In this document: positions 46,235 to 61,200 of the stretch, piece by piece
Layout: each line of letters opens with the position of its first letter
How positions within the stretch are numbered: position 1 is the first letter of the stretch
Source of the DNA: Daphnia pulex
Taxonomy: Eukaryota; Arthropoda; Branchiopoda; Diplostraca; Daphniidae
DNA: 64,000 bases
Direction of reading: 5' to 3'
Assembly: GCF_021134715.1 (NCBI RefSeq)
Contig: NC_060019.1
Coordinates: 9,500,001 to 9,564,000, forward strand
The notes under the pieces: model-generated
Database searches by the model: none
Told to the model about the DNA's origin: nothing
The model's input: only the letters and a program-made list of their open reading frames with translations
Program-made: the position numbers and the translations under genes

Positions 46235-49200
46235 TCACGTGAGGTAGTTGTAGCGCTGTTGATAGATGGGCAATGGATCGGCGGGCGGTGACCAGTCGTC
46301 CTCTTCGCTGCTGTTTTCCCGTCTCGACTTCATGTTGGCCAAAGCGTGAACTGCGAACATGCGATGCCAAACAATAACATCATCATCATCGTCGTCCGCG
46401 ATAAGGGCCGAGTGTTGCGACTTCTTCGCGACAACAACTCGCAAACAAGTAAGTTGGGTGGAGGGGTTGGAATGAATGAAAAAAAAAAAGCTGCCAAAAA
46501 CAGCCAAGCGCGCAGAACGGCTATAAAACAAGATGGGAACTAACCGATGAGGAAGAGTGCTGAACGCTACAGTAGTGGGAGGGTACGGGAAGGAGTAGGA
46601 GGGGTCGCGCAATTTATTGACTTGCTTTTTATTTGCGTCAAGCCGCATACTGGCTTTCCATGCTCAGGCTCGGAGCTGTGTCGGGCAAAAAACATAAATA
46701 AAAACAAAAACAACATGCATCAGCTAATGTGAGGAACGAAAAATAAATAAATAATAAATGCATGCCGGTAAAAGAAAAAAAAAAGAACGAAAAAATTTCA
46801 AACGCTAAAAGCAAAAAAATAATAAAAATGGTAATGGTAACACTATGCCGAGCGAAATTCGTTACCTGCGGCCATCTTGCTCTTCTCTTTAATTTCCTCC
46901 ACCAACATCTGGTTGAGGCCGATGAAATGATCGCGTTGCTGGCGCTCCTTGGCCAACATCTGCTTGGCTTCCGACAATTCTACGATGTCATTGGTGGCGG
47001 CGACTGGAGTAAGTAAATAGCAACAGACGGTTAGCGTATAAACGTTCCATCAGCGGAAAACAAACATCCAAGGTTTTTTTTTTATTTCTTTCTCTTACTG
47101 GATGGAGGTCGCGGTAGATCAACACCGGTGGAATAGCCCGTCAGCATACGCCGAATGGACTCGGTTTTCTTGAGCCGTTTCTGCTTCTCCTCCTCTCCCA
47201 GCTCCTCCACTTCCTGCTCGGGTACGTAGCGTTCGGGAATGACGATCTTGTCTGGAGCACAAAGTATGTTATCGATCGTCTTCTCGTTGATGCGGATGGC
47301 TTGAGTGATGGTGGATCGGACCACATCCGGCGCAAATGGATGGTGGAAGCGCAATGCTCGCTGCAAATCAACGTCATCTCTAGCCCGGCCCTGCGTCATG
47401 CGCTGTAATTCACGGCACACAAAAAAAAAGTCCATTAAAAACGACGACGACGGAAACATCAAACAAACAAAGAAAAGAAAGAAAGAAAAAAAAAGATGGT
47501 GAGTCGGGACATCCCGATCGATTCTTTTAGTGACGAAAAGAGACACGAACGAAGACAAATTCACGAGAAAAAGGGGAAGAAGCGGAGGAAGTGACTAGAT
47601 GAAAAAAGAAAATAACAAACCGTATCAGAGGTCAGGGCTTCTAGGACAAGGGGTTGACTACAGGATATGGTTATGTGGCGTCTTTTATGCCGGGGCACGG
47701 CCCGGCGGGCCGAAATCATGTCCTGTCGGCGCATTTCTTCGATGATTTCACGTGCGGCATCGCTAGTATAGACGGGCGTGAGGACGGGCGAGCGCTGAGT
47801 CGAATCCAGGCTCCCCAGTCCTCCTTCCGACGACTCTCCCGTGTCCATGTCCAAACTGACGGACGAATTTCGATCTCCAAGTGACAACTATAAACAACGC
47901 GGGAGCGTGGAGAGGAGCAGGGGGCACACCCAAAACACAAATAAACGGATAACGATAATAAAAAAAAGGGACAAGCAACGACGGACTGTTAAGCAACAAA
48001 AATCAACGGACCACAAAACAAACAGACAACAAAACGGGACCGTGCAATGAGACATGCTTCGCGTCGCACCGCTAAACTCACCTTTTTTCGGCTGCAAACC
48101 GCAGAGTGGCGGATGCGAACTTGGCGTGACACAACGAAAACAAGACATTAAAGAGGCAACAGCTTACCGAAGACATATTGCGACGAGGGCGGAGTGATCC
48201 TCTCCATTGATCCGGGCCGAGAGAAAGAGGCCGCCCGTCCGTTGGAGTTTCATTCAATGCGATGGAATTGCGCTGCGACAGGGGGCGCTTGCCTTGCTCG
48301 TCCCGTTTGCTACCCCGCCTGGGCAGCGTCAAAACGTGGCTAAACTGGGACAAAACCGGATCGTCCATGATGGGATCCTCGCTGTATAAACCGTTCGAGT
48401 TGCCGTGGGCTTGATCCTCTTCGGTGAGTTCGTCCATTCCGAAAGAATTGTCGTCGTATCGAGATTTGGACTTGTCGCGCTGACGCTTTTCCGACTCCCG
48501 CTTGACGATGCGAACCGTGCGGATTTCGGCCTTGTCGGCGGCGGAAGCGGCGCTGATAGGCGGAGCTGGTTGCTTGGGGACGATACCGTAGTATCTCTTC
48601 ATCCTTTCGTCAGCTTCATTGATGTCGACGGGCAACGTGTTATCTTCGTACTGGCCATACTGATAATGTTGTTGTTGTTGTTGCTCCAGTTGTTGCGGCT
48701 GATGATGCTGCGATCCACCGAAATACATCGCAGACGGATCTTCCATTCGTGTTAAGCGATCGGTCGTGTTCAGCGAGTCCAAGTCCGTCTCGCACCTGAA
48801 AACAAACAAACAAAATGAACAATCCATAAGAGAAAAGATTGTAAAAATGCAAACTCACCAGGTGCTAGGAGGTTTGCGTTTGGTCGATCCGGTGCTGGAA
48901 AAGGATTCGTCAAGATCTAGGAAATAATCGGCAGACGTCAGGCAGTTGACTTGGCTGCTGAGTTCTTGTCGCCTCGTCTGCAACTGCGAGACGTGTTGCT
49001 GGACGCGGTTCAATTCCGCCTCTAGCCAAGCCATTTCCCTTCCGTTGTTGGACCTGCTCAACGAATGACCTCCACCGGATTGGTGGTGTTGGCGGTTATT
49101 GGCTCCGAGGCGATGCAACTGCTGATGAAGTGAAGAGATTTCTCGCTCTATCCGGCTGATCTCCACCGCGGCGTCTTCCAGCCGTTTGGAACTGAGGGCC

Positions 49201-52200
49201 AGAAGAGAGTGAATTTGGCTTAGCTCACGCTCGAGAAAGAGCTGTTGCTGGCGGCACCGCTCCACCTCGCCATAGTCGGCGACTTGCAGGGCCGTGTTGG
49301 TCTGCTGTCGGATCCCGCGGATGGCTAGTCTCAGGACTTGCTGATTGCGTGTCAGCCGATGGATGGCCGCGCCTTCCTCACGAACGAATTTCTCCAACTG
49401 AGCCAGCTGGTGGTGCTTGGACTCGAGCTGAGAAATCTGAGCCTCCTCCCAGCCCTGGACGGCAGATCCGTACGCCTCATTGGCGTCGTTTTCAGTTGGA
49501 CGATGTGGAGTAGAGTGGAACACCATTGTGCTGTTCCTCTGCTGGACGTTGCTGTACGCAGGGGGCTCATAGGGAGAGGAATGAAATTTCGGTTGTTGTA
49601 TCTGCTGCTGCTGTTGTTGTTGCAGTTGTTGTTGCTGCTGCTGCTGTTGTTGGTGAAGCATAGGAGTCAAATTGCGCTTGACAGCTGTGCTGGTTTCTGG
49701 TTTGGGCAGTCTTTTGTGTCTTTGCGGTGACATTGACGAACCCAGTTTGACCATGTTGTCCACCAGGCTGATCATTGGCTTGAGTTTTTCCAGCTACGAA
49801 AGAGGATTATGTGTCAAAAGAGCCAGTTTGGATAATTTCACATTTCTGATCAAGATAGTAGGTAGTACACTCACTTGCTTCTCCAGCTCTTTGACATGGT
49901 GCTTCAGCTCGCCCGTTTTTATCAGGCATTCTTGTCGATGAGAAATATCCAGCGCAGCCAGTTTGACCTGTCACAAGAACAAGACGCCGTCACGTTAATG
50001 GTCTTCGCAATGACTTTTCTTTTTTTAAATACTAAGAAAAAAAACTTGTCATTATAGATCGGTAGTCCCAGATAAGAAAGGGAACATGCATTAAAGTGAA
50101 TTTTTCAATTTCCTTTCCGAGAAGTTGTGGGGTTGTCAGTATTTCGACAATAACGGTCTTTGTAAGATGAATTGTTGGGCAATTTTATATATTTCTTCCA
50201 TCATGGTAAATAGTTCAAGGGAGAAAATCGCCTTTTACGGCACATGTTTCACGGAGGTCTTGAACGGTTTTATAAGCCGAAATTTAACTTTCTATAGCCT
50301 CGATCTATTTCGATGCGTTTGAGTTGAAATTCGTTCGTTTTGAACAAAATGCCATTTTTACTATCAAACGATGTCGATTTTCGTTGCGTGCTCAAACGAT
50401 ATGAGTATAACAAGCAAACGCTTTCACGAGAATTTTTTGTTTTCCTCTTTGGAAGAAAATTTGAATTGGCCACTTCTCGCCGGTGGGAACGATTTTGAGC
50501 GCGACGAGAATGGCCTGTCACGAAAGGCGGAACAAGATTCCATCACGTTAGTAATCCCCGTAACGAGTTGGAATACAAAGACTGCTCATTATCTATATGT
50601 ACGCGGGACTGGGCTAATTTACTTGAAATACTTTTATGGGGGAAGAGCTCCTTATTTAAAAAATCAAAAATGGAGTCTGCGATAGAAAATATATCCTGTC
50701 AAGCATTTTCAAGCAAAATTCATTCCTTTCCTGGAATTCATATTTTGGTGTTGTAACAAGGGCTTATCGCCATGTACGTGCACGCTTGAGTTACTTTAGA
50801 GAAGTCTTCTGTCTAAAGTTTTAAGTTTATCAGGTCAAATTGAACTTTTTTATCACAAACGGTGAACTCGTGTCGGTTCTGTCTTTTCTTTCTCTCCGAT
50901 TGGGTTGTGCATTATTTATCGAGTTGTTGGATCCACTAGCTAATTTATATTCATTCCGACTAGGATTTCAGGAATGCTCCCTTAAAGCCGAGTCTGAATG
51001 CCACTACTGGAGATAGCCGCGAGGCCATAGTTACCCGGTTGCTTATCTTATGGTGATGTATCTTTCGATCGATAAAGTTAAACGGCCTCTTGTTGTCACT
51101 CATTGATATTCCAATAGACTCAAACGGTGAACGATGACAAACAGAGCTAGCTAGCCATCTATGGGGTAGAACAATCTCAAGACGGATGACTTCCCTCGCC
51201 CAGAGCGTGTGCTGTCGAGTGGGAGAGAGACCCACCCGTTATTCCTCTGACAACAATAAAATTGTTAAGAGTCGGTTGGAAATTCAAATGAGACGGGGGG
51301 GCCAATGAAGACGAGGGAGCCGTATATCATTTCCTCCTATACTCTCACGCACAAACACGAGACAAGACGGACGGACGGACGGACGGACGAACGAACCAGT
51401 GCACAGCCTAGTGTCTGTGTAGACTTTAAGAGAATTCAGTGAAGAGAAAATAAAATAAAAAAAGAAAGTTTGAAAGAGAGATAGAACATTCCCCCCCTTG
51501 GTTCCCGATTAGTTTAATCTCGGTTTTATCATATGGAAGTTTTGGGGCGACGACATTCTAATGGGCAGGTAAGAAAAGAAAAAATCCCAAGATGATGAAA
51601 GAAATAAGGAAGGGAAGGAAGAGGAATCAGAAACACCTGCGGGCAACCGGCTACGACTATTTTCTACTTCTTCTTCTTCCAAACTTGTGGGAGCCATTGA
51701 ATACTGAACGAAAGAAGAAGAAGACAAACGGACCGAATATGGTGATGATGACGATTTTTACCTTTTGTTCCAGAGCCTTCCCTCCCCCCTTATAGCTTCT
51801 CATCTTCTTCTTCTTCTTCTTTTACTTCTTCTTCTTCCACATTTGTATAAATACTTAGAAATGCTTATAAATAAATCAGTTACAATACCTGGCTTTCCAT
51901 TTCGAGGAGGCAGGCGTCACGTGCTTTGACCAAAGCGGAACTCTGCCGCCTCAGTTGGATCAAGAGGAGAACCAGTTCCTCATGTGTCCGGCCCAGGAGG
52001 TCGCCCGCCGACAGCTGCACTTTATTATCGCCTGGTTGTCGGTTGCCGTTATGAGAGGACGGCTGGTCGTGACCGATCATCGGAGGCAATTTACCCTTTA
52101 GAGAAAGAGAGAAAAAAGATACGAAATAAAAATAAGGATAAAATATAAGCCGTGACATGATGAGCGACCCCGGCCGGCCCAACGGGTGGCCGACAACTTG

Positions 52201-55200
52201 GAGTAAGATGTACGTGAATAGGACTCGTGTCCAATTCGTTTGGGGCGTTGGATTGAAAGGGGGGAAAGAAAAAAAAAAAAAAAAAAAAGTCCGAAGATGG
52301 AAAATTAATTGAATTTCCCACTGGATCTTACTTTCTTGGGCGGTGTATCCGTGTCCGAGTGATAAATCTCGCCCGTCATCATGTGATTGGTGGTGGACGG
52401 AGGCTGTTGAGTCGTCACCAGAGTGGAGGAAACTTTGCCCGTCAAACCACTCTGGTTGTAGGCAACTTTGATACCGTTGATGGCCTTGCCGGCTGCTCCG
52501 GTCGCTGCGTGATTGAGTCCTGCCGCTACAGCATCAACCGGGCTCGATCCACCTACAAAACAGATGATGATGATGATGATGGGAGAGAAAGACGACGACG
52601 ACAAAGACGACGGGGAACGACAAACAAGAAAAAAAAAAGGAAAAAAAACCAATCAGTTTCTTACAGTCTCCATCCAACATAGTACATCCATCTGGACTAT
52701 ATAGGTTTGAAAAGAAGAACTAGGGCAGGATATGAAGGATAGAAAAGAGTCCTTAGAAAAACAGGACGAGGGTTGCAATCTAATTAACAGGGGTTGTAAG
52801 GGGCTTAATGCTAGACGGAGCGAACGGAACCCGTCGGTCCGAGAATAACCAAACGGCCCCCAGATGGAGGGGGGAAATTGTCCAATAGGATTAGGGCCGT
52901 TAGACAACACCACTCTTCTACAAATATTTTCTATATGAAACTCTTTTCCGAGTCAAAATATAGTACTATCGCATGGCATATTCTCTCTCTCCCTCACTTA
53001 AGAAAAACGTAATGGCCTTTCCCTGTCTTGAAGAGGTTTGAGAGCTGGTCGGAGCGTGAGCCGACGTAAACATCGGCCAAGAGAGAGAGAGAGAGAAAAG
53101 CTCGTAAAACTTTACGAGATACATCTATGATAAGATGATGAATCCATCGAATATGCAATGTCAACTTGGCCGGCGGGAGCGCCATCGATCAAGAGCGGGC
53201 CAGAAAAATCTCTCATACGTACGTACACACACAAAAGGAACCGGAGAGAAGACCCCACAGACAAAAAGGGAACTCTTTCACTCCTTGGTCGTAGCCTTCT
53301 TCTTCATATTATTTATTTCCCCCAAATTAAATACTAAAAGGCGTAGCCATCCATCAAGGAAATGGAGAGAGAAAAAGAGTGAGGGGTGTCATCGGAAGAA
53401 GCGTGCGAGAAAAAATATTATGCATCCATCCACCGTTTTTCTCTCAAAGTTCTCTACTGATTCGTCTTCGTCTTACCCGATATGCATCGGAAACAGAAAA
53501 GGCACATGGCTGCATCCATCTCTTTTTGCGGTAATTCCGGGCGGTTGTTTGCGACTGTGTTGTCTGTGTGTGTGTGTGGCTGGCTGTGTGTGTATAATTA
53601 TAGAATGCAGAGCGAACGAGAAAAAAAAAATTCAGCGATTTTTCTCTTTCTTTGGGTTATCTCTCTGTCGAGAGATCCGCCTTCCGGACGTTTCTTGTCA
53701 CGTTTACGGTTCAAGGAACCAAAGGAGGGAATGATGTGTTGACGACATTCCTCTTTTTCTTTTTTCTTTTTTTGGCCGTACGAGCTGAGGGGGCACTGGT
53801 TTTCCGGCCTTTGAATCCGCACGAGGAAATGAAACGACGACGACGTTCCAGGTCAGCTGATTTCACTTTAGAGACGCATTCAAAAGGGGCTGACGAGGAG
53901 GAGACACCAGATGGTTCAGACCGGACAAAGTCAACCGACGCTGCACAAGTGGATGAAACACAACACTTGAAGAAAAGGAGGACGCTGGAAACAAAAAACC
54001 CTCAAAAGAACAACTACTAAGAACCCCCAACAAAAAGAAAACAAAACAAAAACCTGTTTAGCTCGTCGTTATCCCTTCCGTCTCTATACCCCCCTCCCCT
54101 TCTTCTTTTATTCCCCTCCCCCCCCCTTTTTTTTTACTTGTGATCAATAGCACAACGCGGCCCAGCACAGAGCCGGAAAGACGTGAAGACCGCGGGAGTG
54201 TAAGACACACAAACACACACACCACAAGCGAGGCGCGTTCGCTCGACGCACGAGAGAAAGAAAACTGAAAGAGATGAGGGGAAAACCAGTTTGAAAAATA
54301 AAAAGACACACAACACCACACAGACACACAAAAAGTCTTTTAATTCTTGTTGAATGTTTGTATGTGTGTCTTCTTCTTCTTCTTCTTTTCTATTATTTAT
54401 TTCGTCACGGTTCGTTGTGCTTCCACCACACGCACTCGAAACACTTGGTATGGAAGGACGGCTGGTTGCTTGGTGTGTCTTGTGTGTTAATAACGGAGTC
54501 CAGCCATGCGTAAATAGCCTCTCTCTCTCTCTCTCTGCAATGAGTTGATTCACTAGCCGGGCACCGTCTCGAAAGAAATGCAACAAGACGAAGTCAAAGA
54601 AGAAAACACCTGCCCTCAATTTTTCGGTCAACTACAAAATATTGTGGAGGGCGTCGCGCGTTACGTATGGCACGTGTTTAAGGATCCACGGCCCTTGTCT
54701 TTCTTCTTCTCTTCTTCTTCTTTGGTCATTTTTGTTTCCCCCCCACCGGCCAACGAAAATGTTTACGACGGACAGGATGAGAGAGAACTGAATAAAAACC
54801 AAAAACTCAACTCAACAGAAAACCGAAAACGAAACAAAAAGGTAAAAGAAACAAATGGCCGTCAGCTCAGCTCGGGTGCTGGCCGCATACTGAAAAGGAG
54901 CCGGGGCTGCCGGGCATCAAGATGTTGATGGTGGATAGCGCGCGCGGGGTATACAGACAACTCGGAAGCGTTGGGGAGTAGGCGGAGCACGACCCGCAGC
55001 GACCCAGTTGGCAACGTTCACAAGCTTGCTTTTTTTTTATTATTATTATTTCTCCTCCCTGAGACTTCAAGTCCTTCTGGTTTGTTATCGTCCTCTCGGC
55101 CACAGAGCGACGGATACTGGGGCCGGCGAACCAACGACGACAAGATGGGCCGAAATAAAAGAAAATAAAAGTTCACCAAATAAACACGCCAAAGGGGGGG

Positions 55201-58200
55201 AGAACTTTTTCCTTCGTCCATTTGGTTACTTTTTCTTCTTCTTTTATTATTCTTTTTCTTCCGGAGAAGATATTCAATTGGTGTCGTCAAGAAACCCGAG
55301 ATCGACTCGAGTCGACAGGAGCTTCTTACGCCGCGAGACCATTCCGATTCGAGTGTTAAGGTGACGTCAGAGATGGGGGGGGGGAGGAGGCGAAACGGAT
55401 CGATGGCCGGCCTATATCGATCCTAGCCAGACGAACCCCCCTCTCTCTCCTTCTCTTCTTTCACTCCTCGTCGTCCAGGAAAGAAGAGAACAAGAGGAAG
55501 GAAAAGAAAGAGACAATGACATCCAAGACGATCGATGGTGGTGGTGGTGGTGGTGAGGGGGGGGTCTTGGTGTTGCACGAGGAAAAAGGTTGTCTGTGTC
55601 TGTCATTAGCCCCAGTCAAAAGACGCCGCTGAGCGTCGTCGTCCGACTTAAACGAAGGAGATAACCCACGAGCGAAATCGACGGGAGGAGGAGCCCCGCC
55701 TCCGCCGCTGCCGTCGTCGCCATGCAAAAGCGTAGGAGTATCGCAGCCTCGAGCTGTGACGTTGGAGAAAGAGCTCAAAAGAAGAGCCATATTTGATGAT
55801 GACGAGTCAATAAATCGAAGCTCTTCTCACACACACAACACACACATACACGAGGGGCCAACCCGAACAGAAAGAAAAAGCCAAAGTTGTTGCAGTTGGC
55901 CCTCCCGGTGTGTTTGGAAAGAAGAGGCCAACGACCATGGATAGGTTTCTTTTCTTTCCGTCTCTCGTCAACCCCGCCGGCCTAACGGAAGAAACACACA
56001 CACACACAAGAGACGAGTCACCAAAAGAGTCAACCGTGTGCCGGCCCGTACAGTCCACGTCTTGTGCATGTGCCCTTTTCGTGGAGAGACTAAAAGCCCA
56101 CAAGATTAAGCGCTCGCAAAAGGAAACAAGAAAGAAAACAAACCTACAAAAGACCCAAACGTCGCCAGCAGAGAATCCGTAACAGCTGCACCAGCCCCCA
56201 TGTTATCCAAGTAACGATTCACGATCACGGAAAAATAAAAGAAAACGAGTTCACTTAATCACGCTCTTTCTATCTATCTGCCGCCGGCCGAATAAAAGAA
56301 GAAAACAAAAATCCATCTAATGGCGAAATGATGAGCTGGGAAAAATAAGAAAAAAAAGAGATTCCTCATCTTTTATTTTCTCTCTATCTCTCCTGCAGGC
56401 CCGCAAACTTCCGGTTGGATTTTATTTTTCACGTTCTCTTTTTTACCTGGGTATTACACAAGCCGTCAGTGCCATGCAATCCTCACGAAGCTATAAACCG
56501 TACACAGAGGGGAGGAGATTGAGAGAGACTTATCGAAAAGGAGTGTCTGTCTCAAGATGAATCGGTAACCTTTTCTCTCTTTCCTTTTTTATTCTTTCCC
56601 ACATTGGCAAACGCGGTCGTCTTTTTATTTTTATTCCACCCGGGGATTGCGCCAATACATCAGGCCAGGCCTGTAAAGAGATTTAGTGACTAGGCAAAAT
56701 AAGGGAGCCCCCCTCACGGCTGGTGGTGTCGGAATTCCCGCAACGAGGGGAATGAAAAACGTCAAAAGAACGGGGGGGAAATTGAGAGAAAGAGATATGC
56801 CACCAGCTAGAAAGAGCTAGAAGTCGTCGTGTGTACATTCGGCTAAAGAGCTGGAAAAAAATATATACATGTACACCCGAATGATCTTGACGTCTCTTTA
56901 AGTCGGGGGAAACGACGTGAAGAGTCAAAAAGAAGAGGAGGTGGTGGGTGGGAGGAGGACCACCCCGGAGGAAGATTTTTTTGTGATTCGATTTCGAAAA
57001 TAGACACATCTGGGGCGACACAACAGGAGTGGCACACGGCGGTTAATACGATGTAAACACGCACTCTTGACATCGTCTGCTCGACGCTCTAATGACTTTG
57101 GTCGCCATTTTTTTCTGGGCGAGAAACTAAAAAAAGGCGGGGGGACTTTTTGAGGTTTTGGTTGTTTGGTCGGGTTTGCTTTTCCCACGGGACACGATAA
57201 CAATGAGCTTACGTAACAAACAGAGCGACGCTATTCAAGGTAGAAAAGTGAAACAGCCAAGCGAAAAAGAAAAAAGAAAAAAAAAAAAGGATCAGGTGAA
57301 TGTGTGTGCGGGAAATTTGAAAACGAAAAAGTAAAAAGGTAAAAATAAAATTTAAAAAAGAGAGTGACTATCATATCATCTTACCGGGAGTGCGGACAAG
57401 GTCGGGCGGCACTAGCTGGTGGAATGGGGACGGACGGATGGCCTGGATTGGAGTGGACGGGACAGGGGGTGGTGGTTGTGATGGTGGTGGTGGTGATGTT
57501 GTTGTCGTTGTTGTTGTCGTGGGTTTTCTGTTAATGGATTCGCTGGATGTTGGCGGTGGTGGTGGTGGTTGTTGTGGCGGTGGTGATGATGGCGGCGGAT
57601 GGCCAGCCTTGGTGGCGATGGTGGTGTTGTTGCTACTGCTATCAGCAGCCGGACGCCTCCCTCCCTCCTTGTTGATGGCTTGATTGTCGGGCAGAGCGGC
57701 CGTCGATGACGACGACGACGGAACAGGTGCCGTGGACATGAGATCCCATTGACGCAGTTTCTCGCGGTCAATTTCGAAAGCAGGAGGGGGGAGGCCGTCC
57801 TCTAAAAAAGGATGCGACGGGCTGTTGTTGTTGTTGTTGATGACCAGGTGGCCGGTCGATGTCGAGTGATTCGACGCCAGAGGCGGAGCCGGTGGCAGCG
57901 GAGGCAGCGTTGAAGACGTTTCCTTGCCGCGCTGTTTCGTCTGGCCGCCCGGCTCGCGGAAACGCTGTTCCATTTCGTCCCAAGTGTAGCCGTCCAGGTA
58001 AGTCTGGCCGCGCTTGGTCCGCTCCAGAGTGGCCGAGTACTGGAGCAGCCGCTCGTAGCAATCCTCTTCGGCCGGAAGGATGGATTTCCCATTGGACTGG
58101 TGCCTACTATCCGAGTGGCTATCGTGATGGATCTCGTCCAGCATGTCCATAGAGCGCGTGTGACGGATACTGGCACGCCTCAATTTGTCGCGCCACAATT

Positions 58201-61200
58201 GATCCTCGTCCCACGGTGAGAACTCGCCGCCGACAAAGTCGCCGCCCACACTTCCTTGCGGAGAGCGGACGTGCGACGGAAGGGTTTTGGTGGCCTGGCC
58301 GCGAGTTGTCGGATCTCGGGCGTAGCGAGGCGTCTCAGCTGCGGCCGAGCTCTGCCCGTGACCACCGACGACGGACCCATTGGTCCCGTAGCTGGCGTGG
58401 GAAGCCACCGATGATCGATTGGGTTGCGGATCAATCCAATCCGAGCGCTGAATCGATCGATTCGGATCTTCATCCAGGAGACCTTCCAGGGAGCGCACCC
58501 GCCGCATCACATCGCCAGCAATCGGCGGACGCGTGGCGGCCGACGGCCCTCTCCCATTGGCGTAATAAAACGACTCTTGTTCCGGGTGGTTGGCCAGCAA
58601 ATCCGGCGTTTGAGCGCGTTGATATAGTTGTTGTTGTTGATGTTGTTGTTGTTGCTGCTGCTGTTGTTGCTGCTGCTTCCGGATCGTTTCCAATAACTGC
58701 CTGGGCTCCGAGCGCGATTGGCCGGAACTGGTTGGCGTCTGGTGGCAATCTAAATTCGATGTGCTTCCCAATCTTCCGCTGGATTCCTGCGGAGAGGATC
58801 GACGTTGTACAGTGCGCAATCGATCCATGCTGTGCTGGTAGGCCTGTTTGGCCGCTTGGGCTTGAGCGCTCCTGGAACTGGACGAGCGGAGGCTACTGTT
58901 GCCGTCCTCCAGACTGGCGTCGGGCGGAGTTGTCGGCGTTTTGCTCAGCAAATCGGAGTAGTAATAAGGCGCTCCCGCGCTCTGCTCACTCCGGCAGATG
59001 GATGACGAGTTGGAATTGAGCGACAAGGCTGAACCCAAACGAGGGCGTTGTTGCGGTTGCGGCTGTTGCTGCGGTTGCGGCTGCTGTTGCTGTTGTTGCT
59101 GGTGTTCAGAATGCATCGATCCGGCCGGAGACGAACTCATCCGCCGACTCGCATTCGATGCGATGCTGATCCTAGACGCCTGCCTGACGTGACCCCCAAC
59201 ATTCTGCGAGACATTTTCATAGAGCGGCTGGTTCCAAGATTCCGCATTGCGGATGCCATTGGAGGCCAAACTTTGGGTGCTGCCCTGGAATGCGACCGAG
59301 ATTCGCGACGTGTTGTGTGCCGATGTCAGAGCGGCCAAGTGGTCGTCGCTCGAGTCCACCAACAAATCCTCCAAACTTCGGACAATTGTCAAAGGTCTCC
59401 GCCTCTGAGATAAGTCGGAAGGCGGACGGCCATGGCTGTGGCACAATTCGGATGTGATACTATTTCGAGACGTTCGACCTTGGAAGTAGTCTTGAGACGT
59501 GTCTAGACTCTGACTCCGGCTGTGATGGATCGGCGGCCGATGGAGATGATTGTTGTGATGCAGCTGCTGGAAACTTGGAAACTCGCTGGTCGTCGGCGGC
59601 GGACTGGTGGGAATGGGCGGAGGAGAAACCAGTTCACTGTCGGATTGATCATCCGATTGTCCGTAAGCTTGATCATCCAGTCCGTTTTCTTCCGTCGCCG
59701 GAATCGTCTCCAATCGCAAGAAATAGGAAGCCGGGCGGAATGTGTCAGAGATGCTGAAGCGCGGATGGCGGGGAGGAGTGATGATTAGCTCCAAAGGTCT
59801 TCCACCGTCATCCATCTCTTCCAGGGCCGTTGTGTCCATGGCACTGCTGGTATGACGTTCCTGGATTCCGTCCTGCGATTCCAGTTCGTCTTCTCTTTCG
59901 CCATCACCGCCATCTGCTCGCCTGCCTTCGTCCGCATTTTCATCCGCATCTTCCTCCTCTTCTTCTTCGCCCTGCGGAACTTCCATGTAGACCGGCTCGG
60001 CCTGGCTGGACGCTTTGTAGATGAACTCGTAATGCGGCTGATCTTCTTCCTGTTGTTCTCTTCCACCGGAAGGACAGTCGGTGATTTCGCTATAGCGCGG
60101 ACTTTCCGGCGACCGATAGGAAGGATCGAAAACTCCGGCGAAAACGGACGAAGGTTTACTGCTGCCAGCCCGGCCGTTGATTCCGCCGCCAGGTGGCGAA
60201 GTTTTGATCTTCCCGTTGTCCGTCATCTCGACGTAAGCGTTTTCCTCAAAGTGGTAGTGATTGGCTGCCGGAAGCGGCGGAGGAGAGCGAGCCGAGACGA
60301 GTTTGGTCGACGTCATGGGCAGGTAATGATCTTCCATGACGGATCCCGATCCGGATTGATCAGCTTCCAATTCCGCAGTCATTTGCGTGTTCATGTAGAG
60401 GTTCTCCGACGCGGCGTGGATGCTTCCGCCGCCACAGCTGCGGCTGCGACTTCTCAGGTGGCCGGAAGTGACCGAGGCGAGCGACATCAAATCTGGAAGC
60501 GGGGCCGGAGACGATCCATTTCCGGTCGTGTTGTGGGGCCAATCGCATTCAGAAATGAGCGGCGAAACGGTCGGCTCGAACGGGCACGGACTCATCCCGT
60601 CCTCGGAGACGATGGTGGCGGCGAAACCGGCCAGCGATTCCGGCAGCGACTCGGCATAGCTCAAGCGTTGCTGCTGATCCATCGACAGCTGATCCTCTTC
60701 CAGCATCATCATGTGGTGATGGGTCATGATTCCGTTCCGCTTGATCTGGAACGCCTGCTGGAGATCGTGAAGGCTGGGCTTGGGCGGCGGTTTGGGCCGG
60801 GCTTTCAGCGGCGACATCTGTTGAGCTTGCTGGACATCTTTCAAGAAGAGAACCCGATTGGCTGACGGACTCTCACTGCGGGCCCTCAAATCGGCCACGG
60901 CGCTCGATTTCTCCCTCATGAGCGACGGCCTGGGCCACGACACTTTCGGCACCGGGTCTTCCGGCTCTTGGCACGCTGCTCCGTCTCCTTCTCGCGACTG
61001 CTCCGTCAAAACGTACTCGTAGGTGAACTCCTTGCGGACGTCGGCCTCTTCGTCCAGTTGGATTTTGATTTTGTCGTTGTTGGCTGCCGGACGTTTCAAC
61101 GAGGCCCGGAAGGCCACATTCAGTGGAAGCGGTGGCTGTTGTTGTTGTTGCTGCTGCTGCTGTTGTTGTTGCTGCTGGTAGAGTTGCTCCTGAACGAGAA

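Noticed and set aside
48082..48091. 10-nt candidate microexon (CCGAAAAAAG) between TTTGCAG and GTGAGT, minus strand
   Set aside because: Both neighbouring exons are joined in phase 0. A 10-nt insert would shift the frame, so it was left out.
52665..52696. 32-nt candidate microexon in the PLEKHA-like gene, minus strand
   Set aside because: Its length is not a multiple of three and the flanking exons already join in phase; inclusion would break the frame.
59852..60865. 337-codon + strand ORF opposite the PLEKHA-like exon
   Set aside because: It is the antisense shadow of the 3.9-kb coding exon. Its composition mirrors the sense codons and it has no start context or family match.
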